From the NCBI GenBank assembly GCA_016706405.1, contig JADJJT010000003.1, positions 124,001-188,000 of the forward strand: a DNA stretch of 64,000 nt, read 5' to 3'. This document shows, piece after piece, positions 9,453-18,511 of the stretch (the first letter of the stretch is position 1; the number at the start of each line of letters is the position of its first letter). This DNA is from Sphingobacteriales bacterium (GTDB taxonomy: Bacteria; Bacteroidota; Bacteroidia; Chitinophagales; UBA2359). Under the pieces are notes generated by a model. It made no database searches, was not told where the DNA came from, and worked only from the letters and a program-made list of their open reading frames with translations. A program made the translations under genes and the position numbers.

Positions 9453-10775
9453 TTAAATCCAACGGATAATTTCGCGTAGGGTAATTTTTTTGCCATACAT
9501 TAAAATACCTGTACGGTAAATTTTACCAGCCAGCCACACAAAAAACCAAACACCAAGCAGCATCATACTCATAGAAACAATAATTTGCCAGACGGGTACG
9601 CCAAAAGCTATACGTGCGGGCATAATTATAGGGGCTGTAAGCGGAAACATAGATGCCCATGTTGCCAAACCATTATTGGGGTTCTCGACTGAAGCCATTA
9701 AAATAAAAAAGGATAAAATTACCGGAACCGTTACCGGAAAAGTAAGTTGTTGAATGTCGCCTTCGTCGTTAATGGCCGAGCTTAATCCGGCATACAAAGC
9801 GGCATATATAAGGTATCCGGTGACAAAAAAGAAGATAAACGCAAAAATAATGCTGAATAGGGGCAACTCCGACAAATTATCGGTTATTCCCTGTATTATC
9901 ATCAAACCTTCGCCCGAGATTTGGTTTTGTTGTCCGGGTATTTGTTGTTGTAAATTGCTCAAATCGCTACCCGTAGGTGGGCCAGATGGCAATAAATCAC
10001 CTCCCATGTATAAGCTAAAACCTAATTGGGCTACCACAACTAATAAAAGCCATATACCAAACTGCGTGATGCCTACTAAGCCAATGCCCACAATTTTTCC
10101 CATCATTAGCTCAAATGGCTTTACCGACGACAGTATTAGCTCTACAATCCGGCTGTTTTTTTCTTCCATTACGCCCCGCATCACCATGGCGCCATAAATT
10201 AATAAAGTCATATACATTAAAATGCCCACCGCCATACCTACGCCGGTGGCAATGCCCGTATTGCCAACACTTGTTTTGGTATCGCCTTGTTCAGTTATGC
10301 TGATATTTACTTTTTGAAGCGCATCAACAACATTTTTATTGATACCGGTTTCAACGAAGCGTTGTTGCCTTACTGCCGATTCGATTTGGTTTTCGATGAG
10401 CACTTTTTTTTGAAAACCCAATAAATTGTCTGAGATATAAATAATTCCGGATGGGTTATCGGTAGCTAATTCCGGAATATAAAGTACACCATCAAAGCCT
10501 TTGGCAGCATATTTTGTTTTTAAAACGGCTAACGAATCGGAAAATTCTTCAAATTCGATTTTGCTTTTATTGGCTAATTTAAGCCACGAGGTTTCGTTTT
10601 TAACAGCTATTCGGGTTGTTTCTTCACTGGCTTTGGTTATTAAAAATTGTAAACCAATTAACAAAAACAGGCTCAAGGGAACTATAATTGTTACTAAAAT
10701 AAACGACTTTTTGCGCACGCGGGTAATGTACTCGCGGTTTATAACTAAGGCAATACGACTTAATGTTGACGACAT
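9453..10775 (-). CDS. ABC-2 type transporter permease
   Basis: 440 residues. The start at the ATG at 10775 (MSSTLSRIALVINREYITRVRKK) is preferred over one 15 codons upstream because NREY-TRVRKKSF is the normal N-terminus of the NatB/YhaP-like permease family. The first membrane helix is near residues 26-45 and is followed by a large extracytoplasmic domain. Five or so further helices sit in the C-terminal half (for example MYMTLLIYGAMVM and FSIIFAFIFFFVTGYLIYA). The segment VMEEKNSRIVELILSSVKP is the conserved ABC-2 permease signature. It pairs with the ATPase gene just upstream, which ends 20 bases before this start. The substrate is unknown; NatAB relatives export sodium or drugs. Confidence 0.86.
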   Translation of the reverse strand: MSSTLSRIALVINREYITRVRKKSFILVTIIVPLSLFLLIGLQFLITKASEETTRIAVKNETSWLKLANKSKIEFEEFSDSLAVLKTKYAAKGFDGVLYIPELATDNPSGIIYISDNLLGFQKKVLIENQIESAVRQQRFVETGINKNVVDALQKVNISITEQGDTKTSVGNTGIATGVGMAVGILMYMTLLIYGAMVMRGVMEEKNSRIVELILSSVKPFELMMGKIVGIGLVGITQFGIWLLLVVVAQLGFSLYMGGDLLPSGPPTGSDLSNLQQQIPGQQNQISGEGLMIIQGITDNLSELPLFSIIFAFIFFFVTGYLIYAALYAGLSSAINDEGDIQQLTFPVTVPVILSFFILMASVENPNNGLATWASMFPLTAPIIMPARIAFGVPVWQIIVSMSMMLLGVWFFVWLAGKIYRTGILMYGKKITLREIIRWI

Positions 10776-10794
10776 ATATATTGTAAGAAATTTA

Positions 10795-11715
10795 TTAGTT
10801 GATTTGGTTATTTTGGCCAACTGCTTTAATAAAAACCTCGTTTAGCGAGGGTAATACTTCGTTGAAACTTTGTATTTGTACATTTTGTGTTACCAACCAT
10901 TGTAGGGCTTGATTTGGGTTTGTGTGCTCGTTTAAATTAATGACCCAATTTTGAGGTGTTTGTTTGACGATGGTAAACGGAGTAGCATCCGGATTAAAAC
11001 TATCTGTATTGGGGGCGGCAGTTTGCCAGCGCACTTCGTATAAATTTTCTTTGTAACGGTTTTGTGCCTCCAAAACACTGCCCGATAAAATAATATTACC
11101 TTTGTTTATAAGGGCAATTTCTTCGCAAATCTCTTCGACCTGTTCCATCCGGTGGGTTGAAAAAAGGATAGTAGCTCCGTTTTTTCTAAGGTCGGCAATT
11201 TCATCTTTAATCAGGTTGGTATTAATGGGGTCTAATCCTGAAAAAGGCTCGTCTAAAATAATTAATTTTGGTTTGTGAACAATGGTGGCAATAAATTGTA
11301 TTTTTTGCTGCATTCCTTTTGAGAGTTCCTCAATTTTTTTATTCCACCATGAGGCAATTTCAAATTTTTCCATCCAATATTTTACCTCGTTAAATGCATC
11401 TTTTCGGCTTAAACCTTTTAACCGGGCTAAGTATAATAGCTGCTCGCCCACCTTCATTTTTTTATACAATCCACGCTCTTCGGGCATGTAACCTATATAT
11501 TTATAGCGTTCGTTATTGCTTATTCCGGCCAATTCAACCGCTCCCGAGTCGGGCAAAATAATATTGGTAATTATGCGTATGAGGGTGCTTTTTCCGGCGC
11601 CGTTAGGCCCTAACAATCCAAACAAGCAGCCTTGTGGGAGGGTTAAATTTACGTTGTTTAAGGCGCGTTGTTTGCCAAACTCTTTAACTAAATCGCTAAC
11701 TATTAGCAGGCTCAT
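10795..11715 (-). CDS. ABC transporter ATP-binding protein
   Basis: 306 residues. It shows Walker A (GPNGAGKST), the signature LSKGMQQKI, Walker B (LIILDEPFSGLDP) and the switch histidine in STHRMEQVEEICE. The C-terminal 80 residues match the DUF4162 extension found in ATPases of NatA-type exporters. The ATG at 11715 gives MSLLIVSDLVKEFG. The gene is first in a two-gene unit with the ABC-2 permease that follows. Function as the motor subunit of an exporter is secure; the substrate is not known. Confidence 0.9.
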   Translation of the reverse strand: MSLLIVSDLVKEFGKQRALNNVNLTLPQGCLFGLLGPNGAGKSTLIRIITNIILPDSGAVELAGISNNERYKYIGYMPEERGLYKKMKVGEQLLYLARLKGLSRKDAFNEVKYWMEKFEIASWWNKKIEELSKGMQQKIQFIATIVHKPKLIILDEPFSGLDPINTNLIKDEIADLRKNGATILFSTHRMEQVEEICEEIALINKGNIILSGSVLEAQNRYKENLYEVRWQTAAPNTDSFNPDATPFTIVKQTPQNWVINLNEHTNPNQALQWLVTQNVQIQSFNEVLPSLNEVFIKAVGQNNQIN

Positions 11716-11822
11716 TTTATTATTACTATTTAAAAAATGTTTTAAAATGTTACGTTTTTAATATTTTTGCGTCAAATATAAGGCAGGTTTATTGTTTTAT
11801 TGGCACAATACTTGTTTTTATT

Positions 11823-11836
11823 GTAATTTTGCCGAA
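11823..11836 (+). promoter_or_regulatory. Candidate -7 promoter element for the YtxH gene
   Basis: The segment contains TAATTTTG, which matches the Bacteroidota -7 consensus TAnnTTTG. A TTGG lies a little over 20 bases upstream. The start codon at 11884 follows about 50 bases later. Confidence 0.4.
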
Positions 11837-11883
11837 AATTAAATATCATAACTCAAAATAACTAATCACAAAAATAATTATTT

Positions 11884-12144
11884 ATGAAAAATCTTGTTTG
11901 GCTACTTGTTGGAATTTTGTTGGGGGGCATTGTAGCCATGCTTTATACCCCACATAGCGGGCGCAAGATGCGCAAAAAACTAACCAAGCAAGCTAAACGC
12001 CTGCAATTAGAGTTAGAAGCACAAGCCGAACAAGGCATTGAACGCCTGAAAGATTGGAAAGTTAATGCTGAAGAAATGGTTGAAAACGCAGCCAAACGTG
12101 TAAATGGCAACGGCGTTTCGAGTGAAACAACGGTTGATTTTTAA
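11884..12144 (+). CDS. YtxH domain-containing protein
   Basis: 86 residues. A single N-terminal membrane helix (LVWLLVGILLGGIVAMLYTP) is followed by HSGRKMRKKLTKQAKR and an amphipathic, probably coiled-coil tail. The GxxxxLYTPxSGxxxR pattern at the end of the helix is diagnostic of YtxH proteins, which are small stress-linked envelope proteins of unclear function. It is the first of three small genes (with the holin-like and coiled-coil proteins) that commonly sit together in Bacteroidota. A hairpin terminator just after the stop may give it a separate short transcript. Confidence 0.82.
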   Translation: MKNLVWLLVGILLGGIVAMLYTPHSGRKMRKKLTKQAKRLQLELEAQAEQGIERLKDWKVNAEEMVENAAKRVNGNGVSSETTVDF

Positions 12145-12153
12145 GCTTTTTTA

Positions 12154-12181
12154 AAAATTGCATTTTTCCGGATGCAATTTT
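12154..12181 (+). terminator. Hairpin terminator after the YtxH gene
   Basis: AAAATTGCAT at 12154-12163 pairs with ATGCAATTTT at 12172-12181. The loop contains TTCCGG, so the stem-loop embeds a TCCGGA palindrome. A T-rich stretch follows. Confidence 0.55.
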
Positions 12182-12304
12182 GTACTTTTAAGCCGTATTT
12201 ATTTAGTTTGCCCTTGTTTGCGAATATTCACCAACAAATAAACGGCAAGTTAAGTAGGCACGGTTTTTTTATTTATTTTTTAACTTTATTGTAGTTCTTA
12301 AGTC

Positions 12305-12688
12305 TTGCCAAATTCCTCGTCATCGCCGCCATCAAATAATTTAATCGAAAAAACAGTTGCCGACTTAAAAACCTATGTCGAACTGCAATTAACCTATTAC
12401 AAATTAGAAAGTAGCGAAAAAATCGCTTCTGTAACGGCTGTATTAGTAAGTGTATTTTTAATTATATTGGTTCTTTTGTTCACGTTTATATTTGTAAATT
12501 TGTCTATAGCGGCTATATTGGCTGATGTGTTCGACTCTTTAACGCTCGGCTTTGGATTATTTGCTTTGATGCACTTGATTTTATTTATTTCGATTGTTGT
12601 TTTTAGAAAAGAAATTGAAAAGAAACTATTTTCATTAGCCCTTAAAGCATTGATTAGCAACAATGATGAAAACGACGAAGAAACCTAA
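12305..12688 (+). CDS. Phage holin family-like membrane protein
   Basis: 127 residues. It probably starts at the TTG at 12305; no in-frame ATG is available before the conserved region. It has a short hydrophilic N-terminus, then KTYVELQLTYYKLESSEKIA and two hydrophobic helices (VLVSVFLIILVLLFTFIFVNL and LGFGLFALMHLILFISIVVF). This is the usual layout of the phage_holin_3_6 (Actinobacterial holin/PF07332-like) proteins of Bacteroidota. Despite the family name these chromosomal copies are not known to be lytic. Context with YtxH and a coiled-coil protein supports an envelope role. Family call is by layout and neighbourhood, hence moderate confidence. Confidence 0.65.
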   Translation: MPNSSSSPPSNNLIEKTVADLKTYVELQLTYYKLESSEKIASVTAVLVSVFLIILVLLFTFIFVNLSIAAILADVFDSLTLGFGLFALMHLILFISIVVFRKEIEKKLFSLALKALISNNDENDEET

Positions 12689-12728
12689 TATTAGAACAAT
12701 TTGACTCAAACAAAAATCTAACTCATAA

Positions 12729-13112
12729 ATGTCAATACCAGCAAAACAGCAATTAAGTTTGCAGAAACAAAAGCTCAAACTTAAAATAGAGCGGCAAAAA
12801 TATGTATTGCTTCAGGATTATCTGCGTTTAAAAAATCAATACCACCCATTGCGTTATATAAGCACGTTAGCTTTGGATATAATGGAAGAGGACGACAAGG
12901 CGCAAAACTTTGACTCAAACGCCGCTCAAGCCGATAGCACAACCCAACCCAAACACAAAACAGCGCTAAAGCTTAAAGAGGCATTAATAAGTTTGTTTAC
13001 CATCATAGAAAATTATTTCGCCTCGGCCACCAAACGAACTAAGGTTTTTACGGTTGATGATGATTATTATGATGACGAAGATGAGGTGTATTTTCCGGAA
13101 AAAAATAAATAA
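12729..13112 (+). CDS. Hypothetical coiled-coil protein
   Basis: 127 residues, no membrane segment or signal peptide. The N-terminal 40 residues are basic and glutamine/lysine rich (KQQLSLQKQKLKLKIERQKY), predicted coiled coil. The middle is variable and the C-terminus is very acidic (TVDDDYYDDEDEVYF). It starts 40 bases after the holin-like gene on the same strand and is likely co-transcribed with it. No family is recognised. Position suggests a cytoplasmic partner of the two small membrane proteins upstream. Confidence 0.6.
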   Translation: MSIPAKQQLSLQKQKLKLKIERQKYVLLQDYLRLKNQYHPLRYISTLALDIMEEDDKAQNFDSNAAQADSTTQPKHKTALKLKEALISLFTIIENYFASATKRTKVFTVDDDYYDDEDEVYFPEKNK

Positions 13113-13647
13113 TCAACTGCTGCCGGGCAAAATTTGCAGTTTCTTACCAAGATATTATATTGTTTAACAAAACTGGGCTCATGTTTATAATTAGGTAGAA
13201 ATTGCAATTACTTAACATAATGTAAATTATAGGTCATTTTCTTAAAAATAAATTTAGCACCTATTTTAATAAAAAAACTGCGTACATTTGCTAAAATATA
13301 ATGCTGTGCTGTTAAGCTTAATAAAACAAATACAAGCATAAATTTAACAAATATATTTTACAGAAACTATCTTTTCTTTCTCAATATATATTTTATATTT
13401 TTACAATAAATAACAAACCATCTAATCTATGTTTATGCTCGAACTAATTGATACGCGCCTAACTTTCTGAAATAGATTATGCCCCCCCCTACCCTATTCA
13501 AAATTTCATTTTTCAAAACATAATATATTTTATTTAAGTAAAAAAAATGCATAAAGTTGCCAAACGTCTGGTAGGTAAACGTCTAATTAGTTATTGGCTT
13601 TCATTTTAGCCTCTTTAGTCATCAAAAAAAGATTATTGTTTATTAAT
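13113..13647. other. Long AT-rich intergenic region
   Basis: These 535 bases contain no supported gene. The stretch is rich in A/T runs and has one run of eight C near 13483. There is no TCCGGA site, which is unusual for this window. It precedes the secreted H/NC protein and presumably holds its promoter. Confidence 0.4.
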
Positions 13648-14358
13648 ATGATTAAAAGAGAAATTAATTTTTTTGTATTGCGTGTTTGTTTTTTTTGCTG
13701 TATTGCTGCCTTGCCCACAAAAGGACAAATCGTCAATCCAAACTGCCCACCTACTCCGCCTGCTTGCGAAGTTTCAACGCAAACCTTATATTTGTACGCA
13801 TATCCAAGCAGAGTTGGTGCCTTGTTGAAGGGCAAAAAAGTACCAAAAACTGAGGCTTCTTCATTTTTTGGCCATGTTTTTATGCGTTTAGAAAAATTTA
13901 CTCCCACCGATACCATTATAAATTTATATGGCTATCACCCCTATTCGGCAATAGAGGGATTATTAGCCACCCCCGGTAAAATTTGCAACGATTGCATCGA
14001 AAATGAAAATGTTTTATGCGACTCTACCAATCAAAAGCCAACCAATATACCACGAGTTATGGCTGTGCCAATTTCGGCAGCACAGTACGAAGCACTTTTT
14101 TCCTATGCCGAGCACAAAAAAACGCAGCCCGGCTGGTACAGTGCATTCAGTAGTAACTGTATTGATTTCGCTGTAAACATGCTTCAAATAGCCGGAATCG
14201 AAACTCCTAAACGCCGACTAATCAATTTCCCGCAAAACTATTATAAACGCATCCTAAAACTTAACGACACGCTTATTCCCCAGCAAAAACCTTTGCCCGA
14301 TATTAAGCCTGTTAAAACAAAGAAAAAAACGCCGGCAATAGTTAATACCGGCGAGTAA
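13648..14358 (+). CDS. Secreted protein with H...NC motif, possible papain-like fold hydrolase
   Basis: 236 residues from the ATG at 13648; a TTG start 18 codons earlier is unlikely because the ATG gives a clean signal peptide (FFVLRVCFFCCIAALPTKGQ). The mature part has FGHVFMRLE with a histidine, NLYGYHPYSA and then SSNCIDFAVNMLQIAGI. A GH...NC pair with this spacing recurs in permuted papain/NlpC-like hydrolases and in toxin-associated domains, where the cysteine and histidine are catalytic. This assignment rests on motif shape only. The C-terminus is lysine- and proline-rich. It converges on dksA with 17 bases between; a GC inverted repeat (CGCCGG/CCGGCG) sits at the very end of the gene. 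Confidence 0.55.
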   Translation: MIKREINFFVLRVCFFCCIAALPTKGQIVNPNCPPTPPACEVSTQTLYLYAYPSRVGALLKGKKVPKTEASSFFGHVFMRLEKFTPTDTIINLYGYHPYSAIEGLLATPGKICNDCIENENVLCDSTNQKPTNIPRVMAVPISAAQYEALFSYAEHKKTQPGWYSAFSSNCIDFAVNMLQIAGIETPKRRLINFPQNYYKRILKLNDTLIPQQKPLPDIKPVKTKKKTPAIVNTGE

Positions 14359-14375
14359 CTAATCCGTAAGGCTTT

Positions 14376-14804
14376 TTACCCTTTTTGCTTGGCCTCTATG
14401 CTTAATGTAGCATGGGGTACCGCCCGCAAACGCTCTTTGGGTATAAGTTTGCCGGTTACCCTGCAAATACCATATACTTTATTTTCAATACGCAACAAAG
14501 CATTTTCCAAGTGTTGTATAAACGTAGCCTGCCGTGAAGCCAACTGATTTAAATATTCTAATTGGTAAGTGCCAACGCCATCATCAATAGCCGAAGCGTG
14601 GTTGCCCTCTTCTTCTTGCTGTAGTTTTACTTGATGTTGCAAGTGTATTAATTCGCGCTTTGCCTCTTCAAGTTTGCCTTCAATTAGCTGTTTAAAGTCT
14701 TGCAATTCTTCGTCGGTATAACGTGTTCTTTCTTTTTTTTCAAGCTCAGGGCCTTGTGAGTTGTTGTCTGTTAATGTAATATTATTAAGGTCTTTATCTA
14801 TCAT
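14376..14804 (-). CDS. TraR/DksA family transcriptional regulator
   Basis: 142 residues. The N-terminal half is a long helical coiled coil (ELQDFKQLIEGKLEEAKREL) followed by the acidic DDG tip. Then comes the C-terminal YGICRVTGKLIPKERLRAVP segment that replaces the zinc finger. Only one cysteine remains of the usual four, as in typical Bacteroidota DksA-like proteins. These bind RNA polymerase in the secondary channel and help ppGpp control of transcription. The gene stands upstream of nothing on its strand except the convergent secreted protein; ileS lies 114 bases further upstream in the same direction. Confidence 0.85.
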   Translation of the reverse strand: MIDKDLNNITLTDNNSQGPELEKKERTRYTDEELQDFKQLIEGKLEEAKRELIHLQHQVKLQQEEEGNHASAIDDGVGTYQLEYLNQLASRQATFIQHLENALLRIENKVYGICRVTGKLIPKERLRAVPHATLSIEAKQKG

Positions 14805-14918
14805 TTTAAATAAGATACGTTTATAAAATAAAAAATTAGGTAAAATATAAAACGGTAAAACGTCTTAAATTATTGTTTGGTTGCACCGTTCTTTTTTTTT
14901 TAACAAATAGCAAAAATT

Positions 14919-17900
14919 TTAACTCGCAGTTAGATTTACGGGTATCTCGAAGTCATCTATTTGAATAGTGGCATTTCCGGAAAATAAATTAGAGACCAAA
15001 ACTAATGAGTCGGCTAAAATTTCGGTTTTTATATATTGATTATAACCTTCAACGGCTGAATTAATCTCCGGATGTGCTTGTATTTGAACCATAATACGGT
15101 CGGTAATTTGCAGGTTTTTATCTTTCCGGATACTTTGTAGATGTTTAACTAATTCGCGGGCCACACCTTCGTTTTCCAATTCAGGTGTTATTGTTACATC
15201 TAATGCAACGGTCAAACCATTTTGTGTGTTTACCAACCAACCCTCAATATCTTCGGCTGTTATTTGCACCTCATCAAAGGTAATTGTAAACTTATCGCCG
15301 TCAAAAGTAAAATCAAAATTGCCCTCTTTTTCAAACTGTGCAATTTGTGGTTGCGAAAGGTTTTCGAGCGCCATTTTAAGAGCATTGATGTGTTTACCCA
15401 TTTTACGACCCAATATTTTAAAATCGGGGCGCACCGTTTTTTTAACCATCTCGGAGGTATCATTCACTAATTCAATTTGTTTTACATTTACCTCGGCCAA
15501 AATTAACGAACTTACTTTTTGTAGTTGCTCAATTTGTTGCGTGTTTATTACCGGAACCAACATTTTTTGCAAAGGCTGACGTACTTTAATCTGTTGTTTT
15601 TTGCGCAACGCCAATACCATAGAGCAAATAGTTTGCGCCATTTGCATCCGTTCTTCTAAGTCTTTATCAACAGCCGAACTGTTAATTTCCGGAAAATCGG
15701 CCATGTGAACCGATTCAACAGCAATACGTTGGGTTTTATTGTTTAGATTTTTAAACAGCCACTCGGCAAAAAATGGCGCAACCGGACTCATCATAACAGC
15801 TACTCTTTCTAAGCAAGTATAAAGTGTTTGGTAGGCGGCTATTTTGTCGGCTTGGTAATCGCCCTTCCAAAAGCGGCGACGGCACAAACGCACATACCAA
15901 TTACTTAGGTGGTCATCTACAAAAGTTTCAATTAGCCTAAAAGCTTTTGATGGCTCATAATCGGCTAACAAGGTATCAACCTCAAGTGTTAAGGTATTTA
16001 ACTGCGATATTATCCAACGGTCAATTTCGGGGCGCTGGCTTAGAGGAATTTCCGACTCGCGCCAGGCAAAATCATCTACGTTGGCATACAGGGCAAAAAA
16101 CGAGTAAGTATTGTATAAGGTGGCAAAAAACTTCCGGCTTTCGGCCAATCCTGAAAAATCAAATTTTAAGTTATCCCAAGGTTGGGCATTCGTAATAATG
16201 TACCAGCGCACGGCATCGGCGCCGTATTCGTCCATTGCGGCAAAAGGGTCAATCACATTTCCTTTCGATTTCGACATTTTTTCGCCGTTTTTGTCTAATA
16301 CCAAACCCGTCGAAATTACGTTTTTATAGGCTACCGAATCGAAAAGCATTACCGACAAGGCATGTAGCGTATAAAACCAGCCCCTTGTTTGGTCCACACC
16401 TTCGGCAATAAAATCGGCCGGAAAATTGGCAACCATACCGCCACCGTCTCCATCCGGATTGTTTACGGTATTAAACGGCCAATGCTGTTGTGCGTAAGGC
16501 ATAGCACCGCTATCAAACCAAACATCCATTAAATCGGGTTCGCGGTGCATAATTTGCCCTTGTTTAGTAACCAAACTTACTCGGTCAATATGAGGGCGAT
16601 GGAGGTCGTAGGTGCCATTAGCAACCGCGGCCAAATAATTTTGGTTGTGTTGTATTTGTTCGGCAGTTAATTTCCCGGATGCTAAAGCTGTTTCAATTCC
16701 GGATTTCAATTCGGCCACAGAACCAATACAAATTTGCTCGTTGCCATCGGCAGTGCGCCATATTGGAATAGGGGTACCCCAAAAGCGGCTCCGGCTTAAA
16801 TTCCAATCTACCAAAGTTTCTAACCAGTTACCAAAACGGCCAGTTCCGGTGCTTTCGGGTTTCCAATTTATGGTTTTATTAAGTTCAACTAAACGCTCTC
16901 TAAAAGCCGTTGTTTTAATAAACCACGAGTCTAAGGGATAGTATATAATTGGCTTATCGGTGCGCCAGCAATGCGGGTAATTGTGGGCATGTTTGCGCAC
17001 ATCAAAAGCTTTGTTTTCTTGTTTTAGTTTGATGGTTATATCAATATCAACCGAGCGGTACTGGTCTTCGGGCTCGTTGTCGTAATTTTTAACCGGGCGA
17101 TTGGCAAAATCGGTAACCTCGGTAAGAAAGCGTCCTTGTAAATTTACTAATTTTAGGCTGCCCAAGCCTTTCTTTTTAGCTGTTTGCATATCGTCAGCAC
17201 CAAAACACGGGGCAATATGTACCACGCCTGTTCCATCGGTAGTACTTACAAAATCGGCGGTAACCACTAAAAAAGCGTCTCCATCGGTAGGCTGCACATA
17301 GGGCATTAATTGTTCGTAGCGCATGCCGGCTAATTCACTGCCTTTGATATTGCCTACGCGCTGCCAGGGAATAATTTTGGCTCCGGGTGTATAGGCTGCA
17401 AAATCGGCATTCTCAGCCTCGGCCTTAAACCATTGGTTTACTAAATCGGTAGCCAAAATTAGCGATACCGGGGCAAAAGTATAAGGGTTAAACGTATTTA
17501 TTTGGGTGTACGAAATGCCAGCACCAACGGCCAAAGCCGTATTTGAAGGAAGTGTCCAAGGGGTAGTTGTCCAAGACAAAATAAACACATCGCGGCCAGC
17601 AGCAGCGTTAAACAGTGCTTCGGATTTTGAATTTTTTATTATTTTAAATTGTGCTACCGCAGTTACGTCTTTTACCTCGCGATAAGTGCCAGCATAACTT
17701 AACTCGTGGCTACTTAACCCAGTGCCTGCGGCAGGCGAGTAAGGTTGTATAGTATAGCCTTTATACACTAAACCTTTATTATAAAGTTTTTGCAGCAAAA
17801 ACCAGCAAGTTTCTAAATAGTTGTTGTCAAAGGTTGTGTAAGGGTTGTGCATATCCACCCAATAGCCCATTCGGGTAGTTACTTTATGCCATACGTCAAT

Positions 17901-18281
17901 ATAGCGCATTGCATCTTCGCGGCAGCGCAAATTGTATTCATCAACACTAATTTTAGTGCCAATATCATCTTTGGTTATGCCAAGTCGTTTTTCGGTGTTT
18001 AATTCAATGGGCAGGCCATGCGTATCCCAACCCGCTTTGCGTGGTACATAATGCCCTTTTAGCGATTGATAACGGCAAAACAAATCTTTTAAGGTCCGGC
18101 TAACAACGTGGTGAATGCCGGGCATACCATTTACCGAAGGTGGCCCTTCGTAAAATACAAATTGTGGCTTATTTTGCCGATGATTTAATGCGCGTTTAAA
18201 AATATCGTTCTTTTCCCAAAAATCTAATATTTCGCGGTCAATTTCGGGCAGGTTTAATTGGTTTATTTGGCGATACGACAT
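14919..18281 (-). CDS. ileS: Isoleucine-tRNA ligase
   Basis: 1120 residues from the ATG at 18281 (MSYRQINQLNLPEIDREIL). A TTG four codons earlier is not needed. Class I signatures are present: the HIGH-type motif in NGMPGIHHVVSR and the KMSKS loop in NGEKMSKSKGN. The editing domain lies between them, with TTPWTLPSNTALAV. The anticodon-binding region (SRFWGTPIPIW then the helical C-terminus) and a C-terminal extension with IQAHPEIN follow. Length agrees with the Bacteroidota type of IleRS. It charges tRNA-Ile in the cytoplasm and is essential. A TATCTTTG promoter element lies about 90 bases upstream. Confidence 0.96.
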   Translation of the reverse strand: MSYRQINQLNLPEIDREILDFWEKNDIFKRALNHRQNKPQFVFYEGPPSVNGMPGIHHVVSRTLKDLFCRYQSLKGHYVPRKAGWDTHGLPIELNTEKRLGITKDDIGTKISVDEYNLRCREDAMRYIDVWHKVTTRMGYWVDMHNPYTTFDNNYLETCWFLLQKLYNKGLVYKGYTIQPYSPAAGTGLSSHELSYAGTYREVKDVTAVAQFKIIKNSKSEALFNAAAGRDVFILSWTTTPWTLPSNTALAVGAGISYTQINTFNPYTFAPVSLILATDLVNQWFKAEAENADFAAYTPGAKIIPWQRVGNIKGSELAGMRYEQLMPYVQPTDGDAFLVVTADFVSTTDGTGVVHIAPCFGADDMQTAKKKGLGSLKLVNLQGRFLTEVTDFANRPVKNYDNEPEDQYRSVDIDITIKLKQENKAFDVRKHAHNYPHCWRTDKPIIYYPLDSWFIKTTAFRERLVELNKTINWKPESTGTGRFGNWLETLVDWNLSRSRFWGTPIPIWRTADGNEQICIGSVAELKSGIETALASGKLTAEQIQHNQNYLAAVANGTYDLHRPHIDRVSLVTKQGQIMHREPDLMDVWFDSGAMPYAQQHWPFNTVNNPDGDGGGMVANFPADFIAEGVDQTRGWFYTLHALSVMLFDSVAYKNVISTGLVLDKNGEKMSKSKGNVIDPFAAMDEYGADAVRWYIITNAQPWDNLKFDFSGLAESRKFFATLYNTYSFFALYANVDDFAWRESEIPLSQRPEIDRWIISQLNTLTLEVDTLLADYEPSKAFRLIETFVDDHLSNWYVRLCRRRFWKGDYQADKIAAYQTLYTCLERVAVMMSPVAPFFAEWLFKNLNNKTQRIAVESVHMADFPEINSSAVDKDLEERMQMAQTICSMVLALRKKQQIKVRQPLQKMLVPVINTQQIEQLQKVSSLILAEVNVKQIELVNDTSEMVKKTVRPDFKILGRKMGKHINALKMALENLSQPQIAQFEKEGNFDFTFDGDKFTITFDEVQITAEDIEGWLVNTQNGLTVALDVTITPELENEGVARELVKHLQSIRKDKNLQITDRIMVQIQAHPEINSAVEGYNQYIKTEILADSLVLVSNLFSGNATIQIDDFEIPVNLTAS

Positions 18282-18368
18282 AAGTTTGAACAAGGGCTAA
18301 CTATCTTTTGTAAGCAGCTAAATTTTCCATTTTTTCCGGAGGTTTACGCTGGTTTTCAAAATAAGCCG

Positions 18369-18376
18369 CAAAGATA
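18369..18376 (-). promoter_or_regulatory. Candidate -7 promoter element for ileS
   Basis: The minus strand reads TATCTTTG, an exact match to TAnnTTTG, about 90 bases upstream of the ileS ATG. The -33 region has no clear TTTG. Confidence 0.45.
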
Positions 18377-18483
18377 CGCTTTTTTAGCTTTCATAACTCC
18401 TTGTATCTTGTGTTGATGGGTTTCAATTTAAGGTATAATCATCCTGCATTTTATCCGGATTAAAAAAATAAACTGAAATAACT

Positions 18484-18491
18484 TACCTTTG
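18484..18491 (+). promoter_or_regulatory. Candidate -7 promoter element for uppP
   Basis: TACCTTTG matches the Bacteroidota -7 consensus and lies 20 bases before the uppP ATG, implying a very short leader. The same TACCTTTGCC is found before argH and before the oligopeptidase gene. Confidence 0.5.
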
Positions 18492-18511
18492 CCGGCAAAC
18501 CATAGTTAGGC

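Noticed and set aside
8426..9496. Longer LpxD start at 9496
   Set aside because: The extra 32 residues are unlike LpxD, and overlap the permease gene; MKFDA at 9400 is the family start.
12305..12688. Prophage remnant because of the holin-like gene
   Set aside because: No other phage gene is nearby; such holin-family membrane proteins are normal chromosomal genes next to YtxH in Bacteroidota.
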